A stretch of DNA of 64,000 nt from Lineus longissimus (taxonomy: Eukaryota > Nemertea > Pilidiophora > Heteronemertea > Lineidae). Below the pieces are notes generated by a model, which made no database searches, was not told the DNA's origin, and saw only the letters and a list, made by a program, of their open reading frames with translations. The DNA lies in NCBI RefSeq assembly GCF_910592395.1, contig NC_088325.1, forward strand, positions 7,409,501 to 7,473,500. Direction: 5' to 3'. Both the position numbers and the translations under genes were made by a program. This document shows, one piece after another, positions 45,301 to 56,510 of this stretch (its first letter is position 1; each line of letters begins with the position of its first letter).

Positions 45301-46631
45301 GGCTGGCAAAGGGAAATCAAAGGTGCTTGATTGGGTGAAGCCGGTTGTTAACCATTTTTGGCACTGTTGTCAGTCCTGTGAAGGCAATGTTGATACATTG
45401 AGGGTAAGCGTAAAATAATTAATATTCTTACCCAGCATCAGTATTCAATATAACATCTTATTTCTCAAACTAATATCAAACCAGTTGATTGCGAGAAGGC
45501 CTGGTTTTTCGTGAATAAAGTTTTAGTCCCCACACACACTGTATAAGTTGCAATGTTTCTTGTACATGCATTTACTTTTAGAGACTGCGAAATTTTAAAC
45601 ATACGTTCTATATGTTTTAGGAATCGTGGTTGGCCCTCCTGTACCATGTTCAAGGTATTCATGAGTGGGCAACTGGACAATGCAGTCATGGTCCCTCGGA
45701 TGAGGAAAATGAGGCTCTTCGTGATGGAGCGTCGGTGGATACCGTCAGAAGTGTGGTAACGGACAAAAAACTGATGAAGGAGCTCCATTACTACACTGGC
45801 TTCCATCACACAGGTCCACTTGAGAACTTCAATGGCCTCATCACGATGTATGCTTCCAAGAGGACTCACTTTGAGTAAGTTCATTGTAATTTTGTTCTCA
45901 CTTGAAGTGCTGTTTCAGAGACAGAGAATGTCGCTCTCATGACATAGCATTGGACACGTTAAATTATCTTGTAATACATGTAGGGTAGTTGTATACATAT
46001 CTAGATATACCATTCAATGACATAATGTTTTCTTTTAGATACAACACAATGTTGACCAGAACAAAACTTGCCGCCATTGATTACAATCACTACATTCACC
46101 GCAAGGTGAAGAAACACGATGATCGTCTTGTCGTAACCAAAGGTTATTCGAAGGGAGGTGCAAGATGGGTCTTACGTTACAAGAAAGAACCCAAGGATTA
46201 CGACTACCACAGGTAGGTTATTTGCTGGGCAGGGGCCATGGTTACCAGTGTAAAAGGTATACTATACTTATTCAAAAATATGCAATGCAGTGTACTAGTA
46301 TAGTAAATGCTAATGCATCCTCATCCAAGCATGATAATGAAATAGGTGTGTGTTTAGGACAATATTCTCGAGTCCAATTTGTACTTGCAGTCTGCCTAAC
46401 TTTTGTCATTACATTCTTGTGTTACTTGTAAATGTATATTTGAATTCTCTTCTTTACAGGTCCTCTGAGTATATGCTGCTTTTAGAAAGAAGAGATCACC
46501 CTAGTCGATTGAAAGCTCGTGTGGAACTGCCCCCGGATCATCCGAAGCACATTGCTCCAAATATTGCTCCTGTTCAAGGCATCACAACAGCTGATATTGT
46601 GGAGAAGAAGAAGTCAAGACTCGGAAATTAA
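42332..46631 (+). CDS. Kolobok-like DDE transposase, ten exons, intact
   Basis: Exons: 42332-42603, 43017-43167, 43391-43542, 43719-44233, 44475-44684, 44904-45043, 45302-45403, 45621-45874, 46039-46212, 46460-46631. All nine introns are GT-AG, phases agree, and the exons sum to 2,142 nt (713 residues plus stop). The N-terminus has an AT-hook-like GKGRPKKASR and 'NDEVARHLIEIY'; two acidic exons follow. A zinc-binding block (CCIC...HRRC-x2-GH) precedes the catalytic core. Catalytic candidates are Asp in GDGRCDSPGFS, Asp in TTDDNPMVRSCF, and Glu in TGPLENFNGLITMYASKR, giving a complete D-D-E triad; 'LDTWHRTK' lies between. DGRCDSPG-type proteins are, from memory, Kolobok-related transposases. 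No THAP domain is present, unlike the small element at 16.8 kb. It lies in the SDHC intron, tail to tail with the ballast-type gene 172 bp away. Domestication or a living autonomous element are both possible. Confidence 0.82.
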
Positions 46632-46803
46632 CAAAATAAAAATAATAGTTATATTTTTATTACTATACCATAGACTCTCCAAAGGTGACTAATTTGACTG
46701 ACTTGGTGAAACCATTTATTGCACGCTCTCATTTCCATTCCATGTGATTTGAAAACCTAGGGAAAGACTTTCACCTGAGGCTTTTCAAAAGGAAAGAATA
46801 GTT

Positions 46804-48056
46804 TTACATCAGCCTACGTCCGGGCAAAAATCCAGTGTAGCGGCCATCTGGGGAAGGGAAGTGCTGTCTGATCATTAGGACTACACATGAAGGAATAACA
46901 ACCCTAACTCCCTTACCCAAGTGACCATAACTGAAGAGGACATACTGCCGATACGAAGCATGTCTCATAGCTCTATTCTTCCTTTCCCCAGGCCCAGCCA
47001 GGATATCTTGCACATTTCTGTGTGCCACTATCAAGACATTCTGATTCAGGCAAATCTGTATAATGTTGTCATCCAGGCATTCATTTTTGGTTTTAAATAA
47101 AGTAATGAGGTTAGTATCACATATTACCTGGTGTATTGATAAATTTAGGGCAACTGCAGGGGCAGCTGAGGCACGTTTTGAAGTAGGGGCTGCTACTTTT
47201 CCCTTTGTCTTGCATCGGGTTGAATGTTGACTCTGTAACAATAAGAAAAATATTACTATTTAAATATATACAATATACAATGTGTAAATGCATATGTTTT
47301 TAGCCAGCTGTATGAAAATGAACAACAGCTAAATAAAAATAATTGATTTTTGAGTAAAAAGTTTGAGTTTGAATTTCCTCTGATATGCCAATCAAACTTG
47401 AAAAATTCTGGATGTGACGGACACCGGCAGAAAGCCAAAACAGGCCAGCACTGAGAATTGGAACCTCTCATGTTATTTTACACTGGAAGTTTGAGTTTCT
47501 CTATAAGGTCACCCTGGTTTATGCTTGAAAAATAGAGGCAATAACAATGAACAATGAGGACAAATAAACCAACCTGTCCCCGGTTCTTGCATCTGGTGTT
47601 CAGGCACTTGCAAATATCGTGACACTGCTTCTTCGCCTCCTTGCATGGACATGATTTCGTCGAGCACATGTTCCTGCACTTGCATACTGTTGAGGATCCA
47701 GCAGCAGCAGTAGAGGGACTAGGCCTGGGGATTCTTGAGGGGCGAGGTGTTGGCAGACGTTCGGCTCCGCTAGTCGGGGAAATTGGCAAACGCTGGGGAG
47801 TGCTCAATGCTAACGGCAATGGACCGACGGGCCTAATCGCGCCGGCTTCCACCTCGTGTGCTTCAGATGGTCCGGCTTGGGGCAATGACACCGGGCTGGC
47901 CGAATGTGGCTGTGAGCTAAAGCCCATGTCGAGCATCCATTTCTCCAGGTCATCAGCACCAGCACGGCTTTCGTCGGCTCCCGATAACTCTTCGGGCTCT
48001 GGTTCCGCAAGTATGACAGAAATCGATAAAAATTCCCTGCTCTCTTCAGCATCCAT
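46804..48056 (-). CDS. CXC cysteine cluster plus P2X7-ballast-like protein, two exons
   Basis: Exon 1 is 47574-48056 and exon 2 is 46804-47232 (minus strand). The donor CAG/GTTGGT and acceptor TTGTTACAG are in phase 0; the total is 912 nt, 303 residues. ATG 48056 (MDAEESREF) begins an acidic and Pro/Ser-rich region. Around residues 127-160 lies a CXC/tesmin-like zinc cluster (CKCRNMC-x4-SCPC-x5-QC-x3-CKC). The C-terminus has IIQICLNQNVLIVAHRN, ASYRQYVLFSYGHLGK, RVVIPSCVV and FPSPDGRYTGF, the pattern I know from the P2X7 receptor cytoplasmic ballast domain and its invertebrate stand-alone relatives. The usual first Cys-rich half of the ballast is weak or replaced by the CXC cluster. No membrane segments are present, so it is not a channel. 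A short in-frame intron within exon 2 (GTAATATG to ATACAG) cannot be excluded. Confidence 0.78.
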
Positions 48057-48220
48057 CTTCGTTTCAAGGTTTCTATTACTAAGTAAAGGTATACCCATAC
48101 ACGCATGACATAATTTGCCTCGTTTCACTACCATCATCGGGCCAATTTGATACCTACCTGTCAAATCGCCAGGATCACGTGGTCATTCATTCATGAGTTT
48201 CGTAGTAAAATTCCATAGTA

Positions 48221-48229
48221 GTGACGTCA
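48221..48229. promoter_or_regulatory. CRE-type TGACGTCAC upstream of the ballast-type gene
   Basis: TGACGTCAC lies about 165 bp upstream of the minus-strand ATG (48056), next to GCAATGATTG-type CCAAT-like sequence and a locally CpG-richer stretch. This suits a promoter; no TATA box is evident. Confidence 0.4.
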
Positions 48230-48569
48230 CGCAATGATTGACAGCGGAGCGCCATGTTTCATTCATCCTCGTTCTGATTATCATATGCGCGGGAATTGAA
48301 AGCGAGGCTGTACTATTGCGTCAGATAGGTCGTTTCTCGTGAACAGGTCACTTTAACCATAGTGAGCATTTAAAATGACACTAAAACTTCTGAGCGGATA
48401 TCAGGTTGCATATGTCTACTATAGGCCCATTTATGTTTGGCTGGCAATTCTCACGAAAAACTGCACTGGTCCATGGAGACTGCAATTTACATGCTGTGAT
48501 GTCACAAGATTGTATATTGCGTCATAATGACCACTCTTGAACATTGAGCGAAGTTCTTTGACCTCATTT
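48230..48569. other. Promoter-side flank; candidate TTAA element end at 48352
   Basis: TTAA at 48353-48356 adjoins, on the minus strand, AGTGACCTGTTCACGAG, which could be a Kolobok-type terminus of the two-gene unit. No matching left end was found between 36 and 42 kb, so this is unproved. Confidence 0.25.
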
Positions 48570-49320
48570 CCACATACTGAACTTCCAGCAGTATTGCCTC
48601 CGTTACCTCTGCCCACACCACTGAAGAAATATTTTTCTGTATATCGAACGCCTCACTATACGGTGCACCTTACCCAAATTTGATCTGATTTTGCCATATC
48701 CAATGTACACTATCTGTATACGGGATACACAGGGTGTTTCAAAAAAAACCAAACCGAGATTAATTTGTGGTAGATGGGTAGATTGTGGATGTTTGATTGA
48801 ACTGTTTCATGTTCAGTCATCTGTGACAGTAAATTGGATTTCTTGGTGTCAAAAGAAAGAGGACATCATTAGGTAATAAATGGTGGTTGCCAATTTTCCA
48901 AAATATTTAGTCGTGTCCAGGAAATAAACAAATTTATCTCAGTTTCCTTTTTATTGAAACACCCTGTAAAGCAGCATATGTTGAACCCATTCTTCGATCA
49001 CACAAACCTCACTTTCCATGCCCACTCCGACTCTAATATGAACAGGATTTTAAAATAACTTCACAGGGTTTGCCCTTTTAATCTTCTCTAGACACTGTGT
49101 TAGTTTCAACTCAAAGCATATTGTGGTTTTTGAATGAGACACAAAAATGCTACACTTGCCAAGATATCAGACCGCTGATCGAGCAATAGTGATGGTCAGT
49201 GGCATCAAGCTAACCTGTTACCATTGTGTGTACAGCGATGCGGTTTATGAGTTAGTAATAGCCAATCAACTTTGTTTGAAATGGATTGCATACAAATGCA
49301 TGCTCTACTTTTTGTCGAGG
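48570..49320 (-). repeat. Interspersed repeat, copy 2
   Basis: Inverted counterpart of 27625-28290. It keeps the empty site (49206-49225) for the 172-bp hAT-type MITE and carries its own MITE at 48730-48966. Confidence 0.85.
48730..48966. mobile_element. 237-bp MITE with CAGGGTGTTTC ends
   Basis: Roughly 38-bp termini are inverted copies: CAGGGTGTTTCAA, then A-rich sequence, then GAGAT(T/A)AATTTG. The paralogous repeat at about 28119-28135 shows the unoccupied site. The flanks fit a TA duplication in which the left copy has decayed to CA. Non-coding; a fragment is at 7494. Confidence 0.82.
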
Positions 49321-49944
49321 GATTGACACGCGTTGCCTGTAAAGCTTAGCAAGCTGCATTTCCATGGTTACCGAGGTTAAATTCTCTTCAACTATAATGG
49401 CAACCATATTCCTGTTATTGGCCACAGGTGAACACATGGCCCCTTGCCATTTCATTTATGTTCAATCAGCACTTTTTTCCACTTGTTAATGGTCTTTATT
49501 GGTAATAAGACTTTCAATATTCTGATCAAGTTCTACAATAGAGTTTTGCTGTTATCAGTACTTTTTTAGTAGTGGGAAACATTCAGAAAAAGCTGTTCTC
49601 AATATTTACCTACATGCCTCCCACTATTACAGTGCCGAACTCCTGCTTTAAACAGTACTATCTATAGTTCGAGGAGGGAATGCAAGCATCACCAAGGAAC
49701 AGCCATGCATATTTTATGCCCTCGTAGTAGTCCATCATGCTTTGCATTAACTGGTGACAAATCGTCATTTGCAGGACCATAGATTATACGCAATTCCACC
49801 TCGTTAAGAGTACTGTATGATTCTGCTACCTGTTGTTACAGCTAACTCTTTACGAAATAATGAGGCTGTACTGATTAAGGTCACATGATGCATCTTGGTT
49901 TTTGAACTGCTCTCCTTGACTTGCATATTGTTTTTATTTTCCAG
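49321..49944. other. Intron sequence before SDHC exon 3
   Basis: No gene is recognised. A polypyrimidine tract and CCAG acceptor lie at the right edge. Confidence 0.4.
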
Positions 49945-50052
49945 TGTTGCCATCTCAAGCAACAGAATTGCCATCGAAGAACAGAAACAGTTTTGGGAGT
50001 TGAATGAAGTTACACTGAAAAGACCACAGTCTCCTCATTTGAGTATCTATAA
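49945..50052 (+). CDS. SDHC: SDHC exon 3 (conserved N-terminal motif)
   Basis: Acceptor TTTTTATTTTCCAG ends at 49944 and donor GTGAGTAG begins at 50053. The 108-nt exon reads ...EEQKQFWELNEV, then LKRPQSPHLSIYK. The RP-x-SPHL-x-IY block is the family signature of succinate dehydrogenase cytochrome b subunits, near the mature N-terminus where the protein meets the iron-sulfur subunit and quinone site. An upstream EE-x2-FW stretch is also usual. The exon ends after two bases of the Lys codon; the next exon should begin with the transmembrane part and was not found in the remaining 14 kb, so it lies beyond the window or far downstream. The product is an inner mitochondrial membrane protein of complex II. 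Confidence 0.85.
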
Positions 50053-50220
50053 GTGAGTAGGAGATGCTTTGATAATGTCTACACAGGTTTTCAGTTTTGT
50101 CTACCTCTGGGCAACTTTTATGGTAGGCAAGAAATGTGGATGTTGCGTGCTCTGTGTGTTGGAGTATGGGTTAATACCCTTTTAGAATTATAGAGACCTT
50201 CGTTATTTTCAATTGATTAA

Positions 50221-52565
50221 CTCTTTCAGTGCCCAGGATTTGGGCATTTTTGGGCATTTTCACTACCCAAAATCTCACAGAAATTATTGAGATACACCTT
50301 TGTCTTTACCCCTAGGTTTTGGCTCACCGTAGGGGAGTCTATATAATACCACGGTGTCCGTCGTCGTCGTCGTCGTATCCTGTGGCACGATTCTTAACCG
50401 CTTGGGCTATGGACTTAAAACTTTGTACACATTACCCCCTCCGTCAGATGACCTCTGACACGGAATTTCATTCCGGTTTGGTTATTGACTTGGCCACCAG
50501 GTGGCCAAAACTGAAAACATAAAAAGTGTGGTATCTCGCTTATTAGTGATTTGTTTGTGATAAAATTTCTATGGTAGGTACTCCTAGCAAGGATACATCA
50601 CATATCGTACAGGTTTTTGATTTGACTTACTTTTCAGGGTCACAGAGGTCAAATGGCGTAGATTGACCGTTTGAGCGTAACTGTGGCACATTTCTTAACT
50701 GCTGGGGTTATGGGTGTGAAAATTTGTATACATGACCCCCTAGGTCTCGTTAAGGAGTTTTTCCCAAATGTATGCGATGATGACGTGCCCCATTAACAGG
50801 ACGTAACATCTATTTTAAAATGCGTTTCCAAAGTGAATGCTTGGGGACAACCCATTTGTGTCGTATATCACTGAAAACGCCCGATTCCCGTGGATGTTAA
50901 ATCAGGCATTTTATTTCTTTAAGTAAATCATAAGCGTCGCATATCCCAAATGGCAATATTGCCAATTGGGCCGGACAATCACGAAAAACCCCCAAATATT
51001 ATACATTTCTTTCTGAATAATTCTTACAGTGACCACTCTCCCATGAAAGACAGTTGCTTACGCTACACAAAAATAAAAAAAAAATCGAGAGTCAACCATT
51101 GAACTTTTGAGATATGTTGAATTTTGCACAAATCAGCGAAAAACGCACCAACTGGCACTGGACGGCATTTCAACACGGGGCCGACGAACATCCCAAGTTC
51201 AGTGCACACATACGTCGGCAACAACAGTAAATGCGTAGTTTCTTGTTAGCCGCCTACTGAGTAGCGCTCTAGGTTTCAGAAACTCCAAAAAAACATGTCT
51301 TTGCCAAAACAACTGCTGAATCAACACTGACATACTTTGAGGACCGAGAAATCAATGATTTTAGGAACTACGGTGAGGGGGGGGGCACGCATGAATAAAA
51401 AAACAACTCCCTGATGAGACCCTAGGTGACCTCTGACAACAAATTTCGGTCTAATCTGATTCTTGACTTGGCCACTAGGGGGCCGAGATTGAAAACACAA
51501 AAAGTGCCATTAGTCCTGAACGAATGACTGTATCATTTCCAAATTTTTATCACAGGTACTTCCCATTAGGATACAGGACATATTATCCAGGGTTTAGATT
51601 TGACCTATTTTTCAAGGTGACAGAGGTCAAATGGCGTAAATTGGCTGTTTGAGCGTAACTGTAGCACGTTTCTTGACTGCTAGGGCTATGGGCTTGAAAC
51701 TGTGTGTGTATGACCCCCTAGGTCAGGTGACCTCTGACCCTGAATTTCTGTCCGGTCAGATTCTCGACTTGGCCATCAGGGGGCCAAAAGTGAAAACCTT
51801 GAAAGTGTGATATCTCGTTTATTACTGATTCGTTTTCAATAACATTTTTATGGTAGGTTCTCCTTGCAAGGATATATCACATATCATATGAGTTTTTGAT
51901 TTGACTTGCTTTTCAAGGTCACACAGGTCAAATGGAGTAAATTGGTCGTTTGAGTGTAACTATGGCACGTTTCTTAACCACTAAAAGTATGAACTTTAAA
52001 TTTGGTACAAATGAATCCCTACGTCATGTAACCTCAGACACCGAATTTTGATCTGATCTGGTACTCAACTTGGCCAACAGGAGGTCAAAACTAAAATAGC
52101 TAAAAAGTGCAATATCTCATTTATTAGTGACTTGTTTTTGATGATATTCTTATGGTACTTACTCCAAGCAACGATACATCACATGTCATACCGACTTTGG
52201 TTTGACCTATATACTATACATGTACAATGTTTCTTAACCAGGATGAATTCCAAAGCACCAAATATCTATACGGTGTGCACAATGGCCCCTGGCCGTTTCA
52301 TTATAAAACATACTAGGATTATTTTCAAATTTTTTTTAAGGGAGTGGTATTTTTTGGTGATGTTCACCGTTTTTCACCTAAAATGAAGGGTGGCAGACCC
52401 ACCTCACCCTCTCATTCGAAAAAAAATTATTCAAATTGGACGCCCCAGGCCGGAGAAACCATATGAAACACTTTTGAGTAGCTGAGGACATCTGGTGTCA
52501 TCTGGAGGATCTAAAATACCTTAAAACTTTAGGTCGTACATGTACAATCTTGGGCATTGAAAGAG
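50221..52565. mobile_element. TTAA-flanked element carrying inverted ~300-bp units
   Basis: The left end CTCTTTCAGTGCCCAGGATT and right end (inverted) CTCTTTCAATGCCCAAGATT are flanked by TTAA (50217-50220 and 52566-52569). Inside, from 50321, are the GGCTCACCGTAGGGGAG motif, a GTC microsatellite and several ~300-bp units on the minus strand, plus a nested MITE (50745-51419). No transposase. Superfamily unassigned: piggyBac and Kolobok both use TTAA. Confidence 0.75.
50745..51419. mobile_element. Nested ~670-bp MITE
   Basis: The left end CTCGTTAAGGAGTTTTT and right end (inverted) CTCATCAGGGAGTTGTTTTT interrupt a ~300-bp unit exactly at its 'ccctaggtc' position. CCCTAGG(T) is found on both sides, a 7-8-bp duplication. 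The interior is non-coding and includes a G run near 51377. Confidence 0.72.
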
Positions 52566-52569
52566 TTAA

Positions 52570-53740
52570 TTGCCACGATAAGTGCGTAAAATAGCCTGGT
52601 TTGATATAAATTCGCATGGACTTACAGCGTAAATAATCACAAGTCATGAAAGATAATCCAAACTGACCAAGGATGTTTAAGAATCAGATTTTGTCACTTA
52701 ATCGATGCAATTTTTAGAGTTAATCAGACTTTTTTGGCTGACAGTTCAGCCATCCGACAGTAGCATGCAGCATCCTTGATGCGGCTCCAAACTTGCACAG
52801 TGACAAAATTAATGATTGTGCTGGCTCGTGTGTCCACATAACCATGCGCACGCACTTCAATTGATCAATCGGATGATTTGTAAAGCAGTGGCCCGATCGA
52901 CCGTAGTTCAACTGATTCTGAGATCCTTCCAATACTACACTATTATTGTATAATCCTATGTACTATTTAACTCATATGGAGGCAAGCGCTTAATACTTCT
53001 AAACCCTGAGTGGGGCAAGGCATTTTAGGTAGTGGCAACCAATTCAGAAAAACAATAATAACAACACAATAAACCAAGATAGATCCAATAAAGTATACAT
53101 TTTCTTAAAGCTTATAACGTTATCTAAATATTCCTGATTTGGTATTGGGAAAGAAGCAGAGTTTAACAACTCTGTTTTGAAACTAGAGATCATATACTAT
53201 CAAATAAAGTTATAAACTAACAGCTTTTCCCTATGCTGGATTTTGTAATTCATGTTTACGTAGCATCCTCCATAGCTGGTCTGGTCCCTCCCTCAGAAAC
53301 CCTACGAAACGGAAAGATGAAATCAAACACATGATGGTGAGAAAACATGCATATAAGTCATTCTTCACAGCTGCACGGTGATAACTGATGACATTATGGG
53401 GATTCCCCATTGAAGTGGGTGATTAAAATAACACGGAATTAGCCGTAGGTGCCTGTTTTCAGTTTTTACCCCTCTGCCCAAATGGGCTAAAGGGCAATGT
53501 CGTCACGTGCGCCGTCCGGGCAGGCGGGCGTCTGCTACTTGGTTTCCGTCGATTTCTAGGAGAACGGCTTTGACAATCAATTCAATTTTTGGTATGTACA
53601 TTGGGGGTGACTAGAGGAAGGTTCCTTTCGAAAACGGGCTTGTTCTGATTATCAATATGGCCACCAGGGTTGTGTGTTTGAAATTGGTTTTCGTCAATTT
53701 CGAGGAGAACCGTTCGTCCGATCAAATTCACTTTTAGCTC
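52570..53740. other. No gene recognised
   Basis: Unique or old repeat DNA. A 70-residue minus frame (52720-52932) lacks motifs. 'gtttccgtcgatttctagga' near 53540 and 'gttttcgtcaatttcgagga' near 53687 indicate diverged tandem blocks. Confidence 0.35.
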
Positions 53741-54120
53741 AGCTGACAAAGTCAGCGGAGCTAGTAGAATAGCTGTTCAAATGGTGTCCGTCCTGCAATC
53801 CATCCATCCATCTAGGGACCCATCTGTGGACAAAATTGGACATTTCTGACCGGGAAGGCCCAGCCACTTCGTTGACGGTGGTAAATTAGGAGTTGCCCAA
53901 GTAGAACTCAAAAAACGAAAAATCCGCGCGATCCGACCTATATTAAGAGAATGAGGTCATTTCGCGTTTAGATTTCTTTCCCTTTTTACCTCGGTCCACA
54001 GAGCAAATATTGATTTCAAATATGGCTGAATATTTTAAAATATTTTTTCATTTTTTACTTTTAATGGAATTAATATAGTTTTCACCGCCAGTTGGCGCTG
54101 CAGGCACATTGACTGAATTT
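53741..54120 (+). repeat. Second copy of the AGCTCAGCTGAC-hairpin repeat
   Basis: Starts 'tagctcagctgacaaagtcagc' and continues 'gtggacaaaattggacattt' to 'caccgccagttggcgctg', parallel to 37728-38110. Confidence 0.75.
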
Positions 54121-55345
54121 TGGCGATTTCAAATTTGGCGGTGGCTCAACTTTTTTGCAAGCAGTACTGCTGATTGGCCGTTCGATAGAAGAGATGCCAC
54201 CATTTAAAAATGGCGGTAGTCGCTGCTTCAATGAAGGTGAGTGAACTTTCTCATGTTCAATCGGTTGTTACTCTTTTAATCAACATGACCATGTACCTGA
54301 AATTTGTGAAGGTACTGCAAAGAGTCTATATAATTCAGATTTATCAATAGTTTTTTATTATATTGCGGAAATTTTGTGCACAAATTAGCGAAAGTTGGTG
54401 CTCGTCTCATGTCATTTTAGAGCGAGAAATTTGTTTCCGTCGATCTCTACCACTGAAAAATCGCTTGCATAGCTTCGAATTTTTGTGAAAATAAGTATCT
54501 GAACTTGGTTTCAAATAGTCTAGAGAGTTACCTTTGTGGTGATACATATAGTATGTGATAAATATTTGTGGAATTTGTGAAATTCGGCTTTCAAACCGAT
54601 GATGCAAGCGATCTCACGTGAATTTTGCAAGTCCTGATTTGTCGACCGGGTGTCAAGAATCACTCGCCTTAATTCAGTTCAAAGATCGAAAATAATATCT
54701 GAACTTAGTTTCAAATAGCCTACGCAATTATCATTTCGGTGATATATAATGCATGCATGTAATAATTGATTAATCTGCCTAAAACGCGCAATTAAAACGG
54801 CGAAAGATCTTGATAAACACTCTGGTGGCGGTCGCACTAAATAACGACCGGTAGGGCCCGAAGTCTGGCGGAGAAAAAAAGGTAGCGCCCGAAGGTTGAA
54901 TCGGGATTTTTATGCACTTTTAACTGTATATATATGTTGTTTAGATGCATTTCTAACAGTTCTGTAACTTTGATGACCAAGCTTGCAGCCAAAGTTGGTA
55001 AAATTGATGCTTGTTTATGGACTGTGCTAGCGACCGGAGAATTCACTGTCGGCCATTTTGGCTACGGTCCCTGAGTTGTTGTGGTTGGCAATTTTGCAAC
55101 AAATCTCGCCATTTACGTTTGTTTTCTCCCTGTCTGGTCATTGGCCGTGACAACAATTATTTTGAAAGTCACATTATGACATCGTAGTATGAATTCTGCT
55201 GCAGTTTCGTTACGCAGCAATGCTCATGTTTTTGGTTTGCAATCCTGTACTGTCTGTACACTGCGCTGTGCATGGCTGTGCTGTAGGCTGGAAAAAAGAC
55301 ACAAACGATAGCCTAGCCCAATATAGCTTAGAGTATAACTCAACA
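54121..55345. other. No gene recognised
   Basis: AT-rich DNA with two related blocks ('gaaaataa.tatctgaacttggtttcaaatag' near 54487 and 54688), so partly an old duplication. No coding support. Confidence 0.4.
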
Positions 55346-55349
55346 TGTC

Positions 55350-56510
55350 CTCATGATTCATTTGATGGACACCTTATTTGATAGTACCTCATCATTAAGT
55401 CCAATAGATCCTGTTCTGTCACATGTCGTAGAGGATAGACAATTTTCAAAATGTAGTACACCACTCGGTCATCTTTAAGCCCAGCTCTCGGCTTAAAAAA
55501 TCCAATATGGCGGCCAGCTGCCATCCTAGATATTTGCATTCCGCTCGTTAATTGAAGAACCAGTTGTCCGACAGACTTCAAACTATTTTGGTGTAATGGC
55601 CTATGGTAGGGGAGGTTAACTACTGATTTTGGGCGTGGTCCAAAATCCAATATGGCCACCAGCCGCCAACTTAAATTTTTTGTGTCCTGATCGTTAACTG
55701 AAGAACTAGAGGTCTGACAGACTTCAAACTTTTGTGGTGTAATGGTCTTCGATAGGGGAGGTTCCCTATCGATTTTGGGCGCGTTCCAAAATCCAATATG
55801 GCCACCAGCCGCCATCTTTGATTTTTGCACTCCGCTCGTTAATTGAAGAACCACATGACCGACAGACTTCAAGATTTTGTGGTGTAATGGCCTATGGAAG
55901 GGGAGTTTCCCTACTGATTTTGGGCGCAATCCGAAATCCGAGATGGCCGTCAGTTGGCATCTTGGATTTTTAGCATTCCGACCTATAACTCCAGAAGCGC
56001 TTGTGTGAGGGAGCTGATATTTCTGTGGTATGATTTCCTAGGGTATGGGAGGTGCTGTATAATTTCCTGGCCGCACCTGATATCCAATATGGCCCCCAGG
56101 CCACCATCTTGTTATGTATTAATCATGAATTAATCAAAAATGGGCTTGCCAGCTGCGGTTGGTTGAAGACCGAAGACCTTTCTCCACATTTGGATTTCAT
56201 GCCGCGTAATCACCAATATGCAAAAGGCATCATCATCGTCATCATTGTGCGAAGTTGAGGTGGGGCATTATGTTTTCAGCTGGTTTCCATGTCCGCCGCC
56301 GCAAGCTATTCCGGACTATAACTCAAGAACTGGTGGCCAGATTGATCTGTAATTTCTATAGTGAATTGAGGTGGATGGGGCAAGGGTCCCTATTGATTTT
56401 GGTCGTGCTCCTGAAATTCACGATGGCCACCAATAGGCCATCTTGGATTTCCCATTCTGGATTATAACTCAACAACAGGTATCCTGATTGATCTCTAAAT
56501 TTTATGTCGT
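55350..56510 (-). repeat. Tandem array, ~146-bp period
   Basis: TATGGC/GATGGC within 'ccaatatggccaccagccgcc' recurs at about 55506, 55651, 55797, 55942 and 56089: spacings of 145, 146, 145 and 147 bp. Each unit also has 'actccgctcgttaattgaag' and 'gattttgggcg'. A 192-residue minus-strand frame through it (55351-55929) is itself internally repetitive and I treat it as a by-product of the array. One more unit follows the DIRS element at 61578. Confidence 0.88.

Noticed and set aside
47641-48108. 155-residue plus-strand frame opposite the ballast-type gene
   Set aside because: It is antisense to exon 1 of the spliced minus-strand gene, which has good splice sites and the CXC cluster.
55351-55929. 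192-residue minus-strand frame
   Set aside because: It runs through the ~146-bp tandem array, repeats itself, and has no domain; it is open only because of the repeat.
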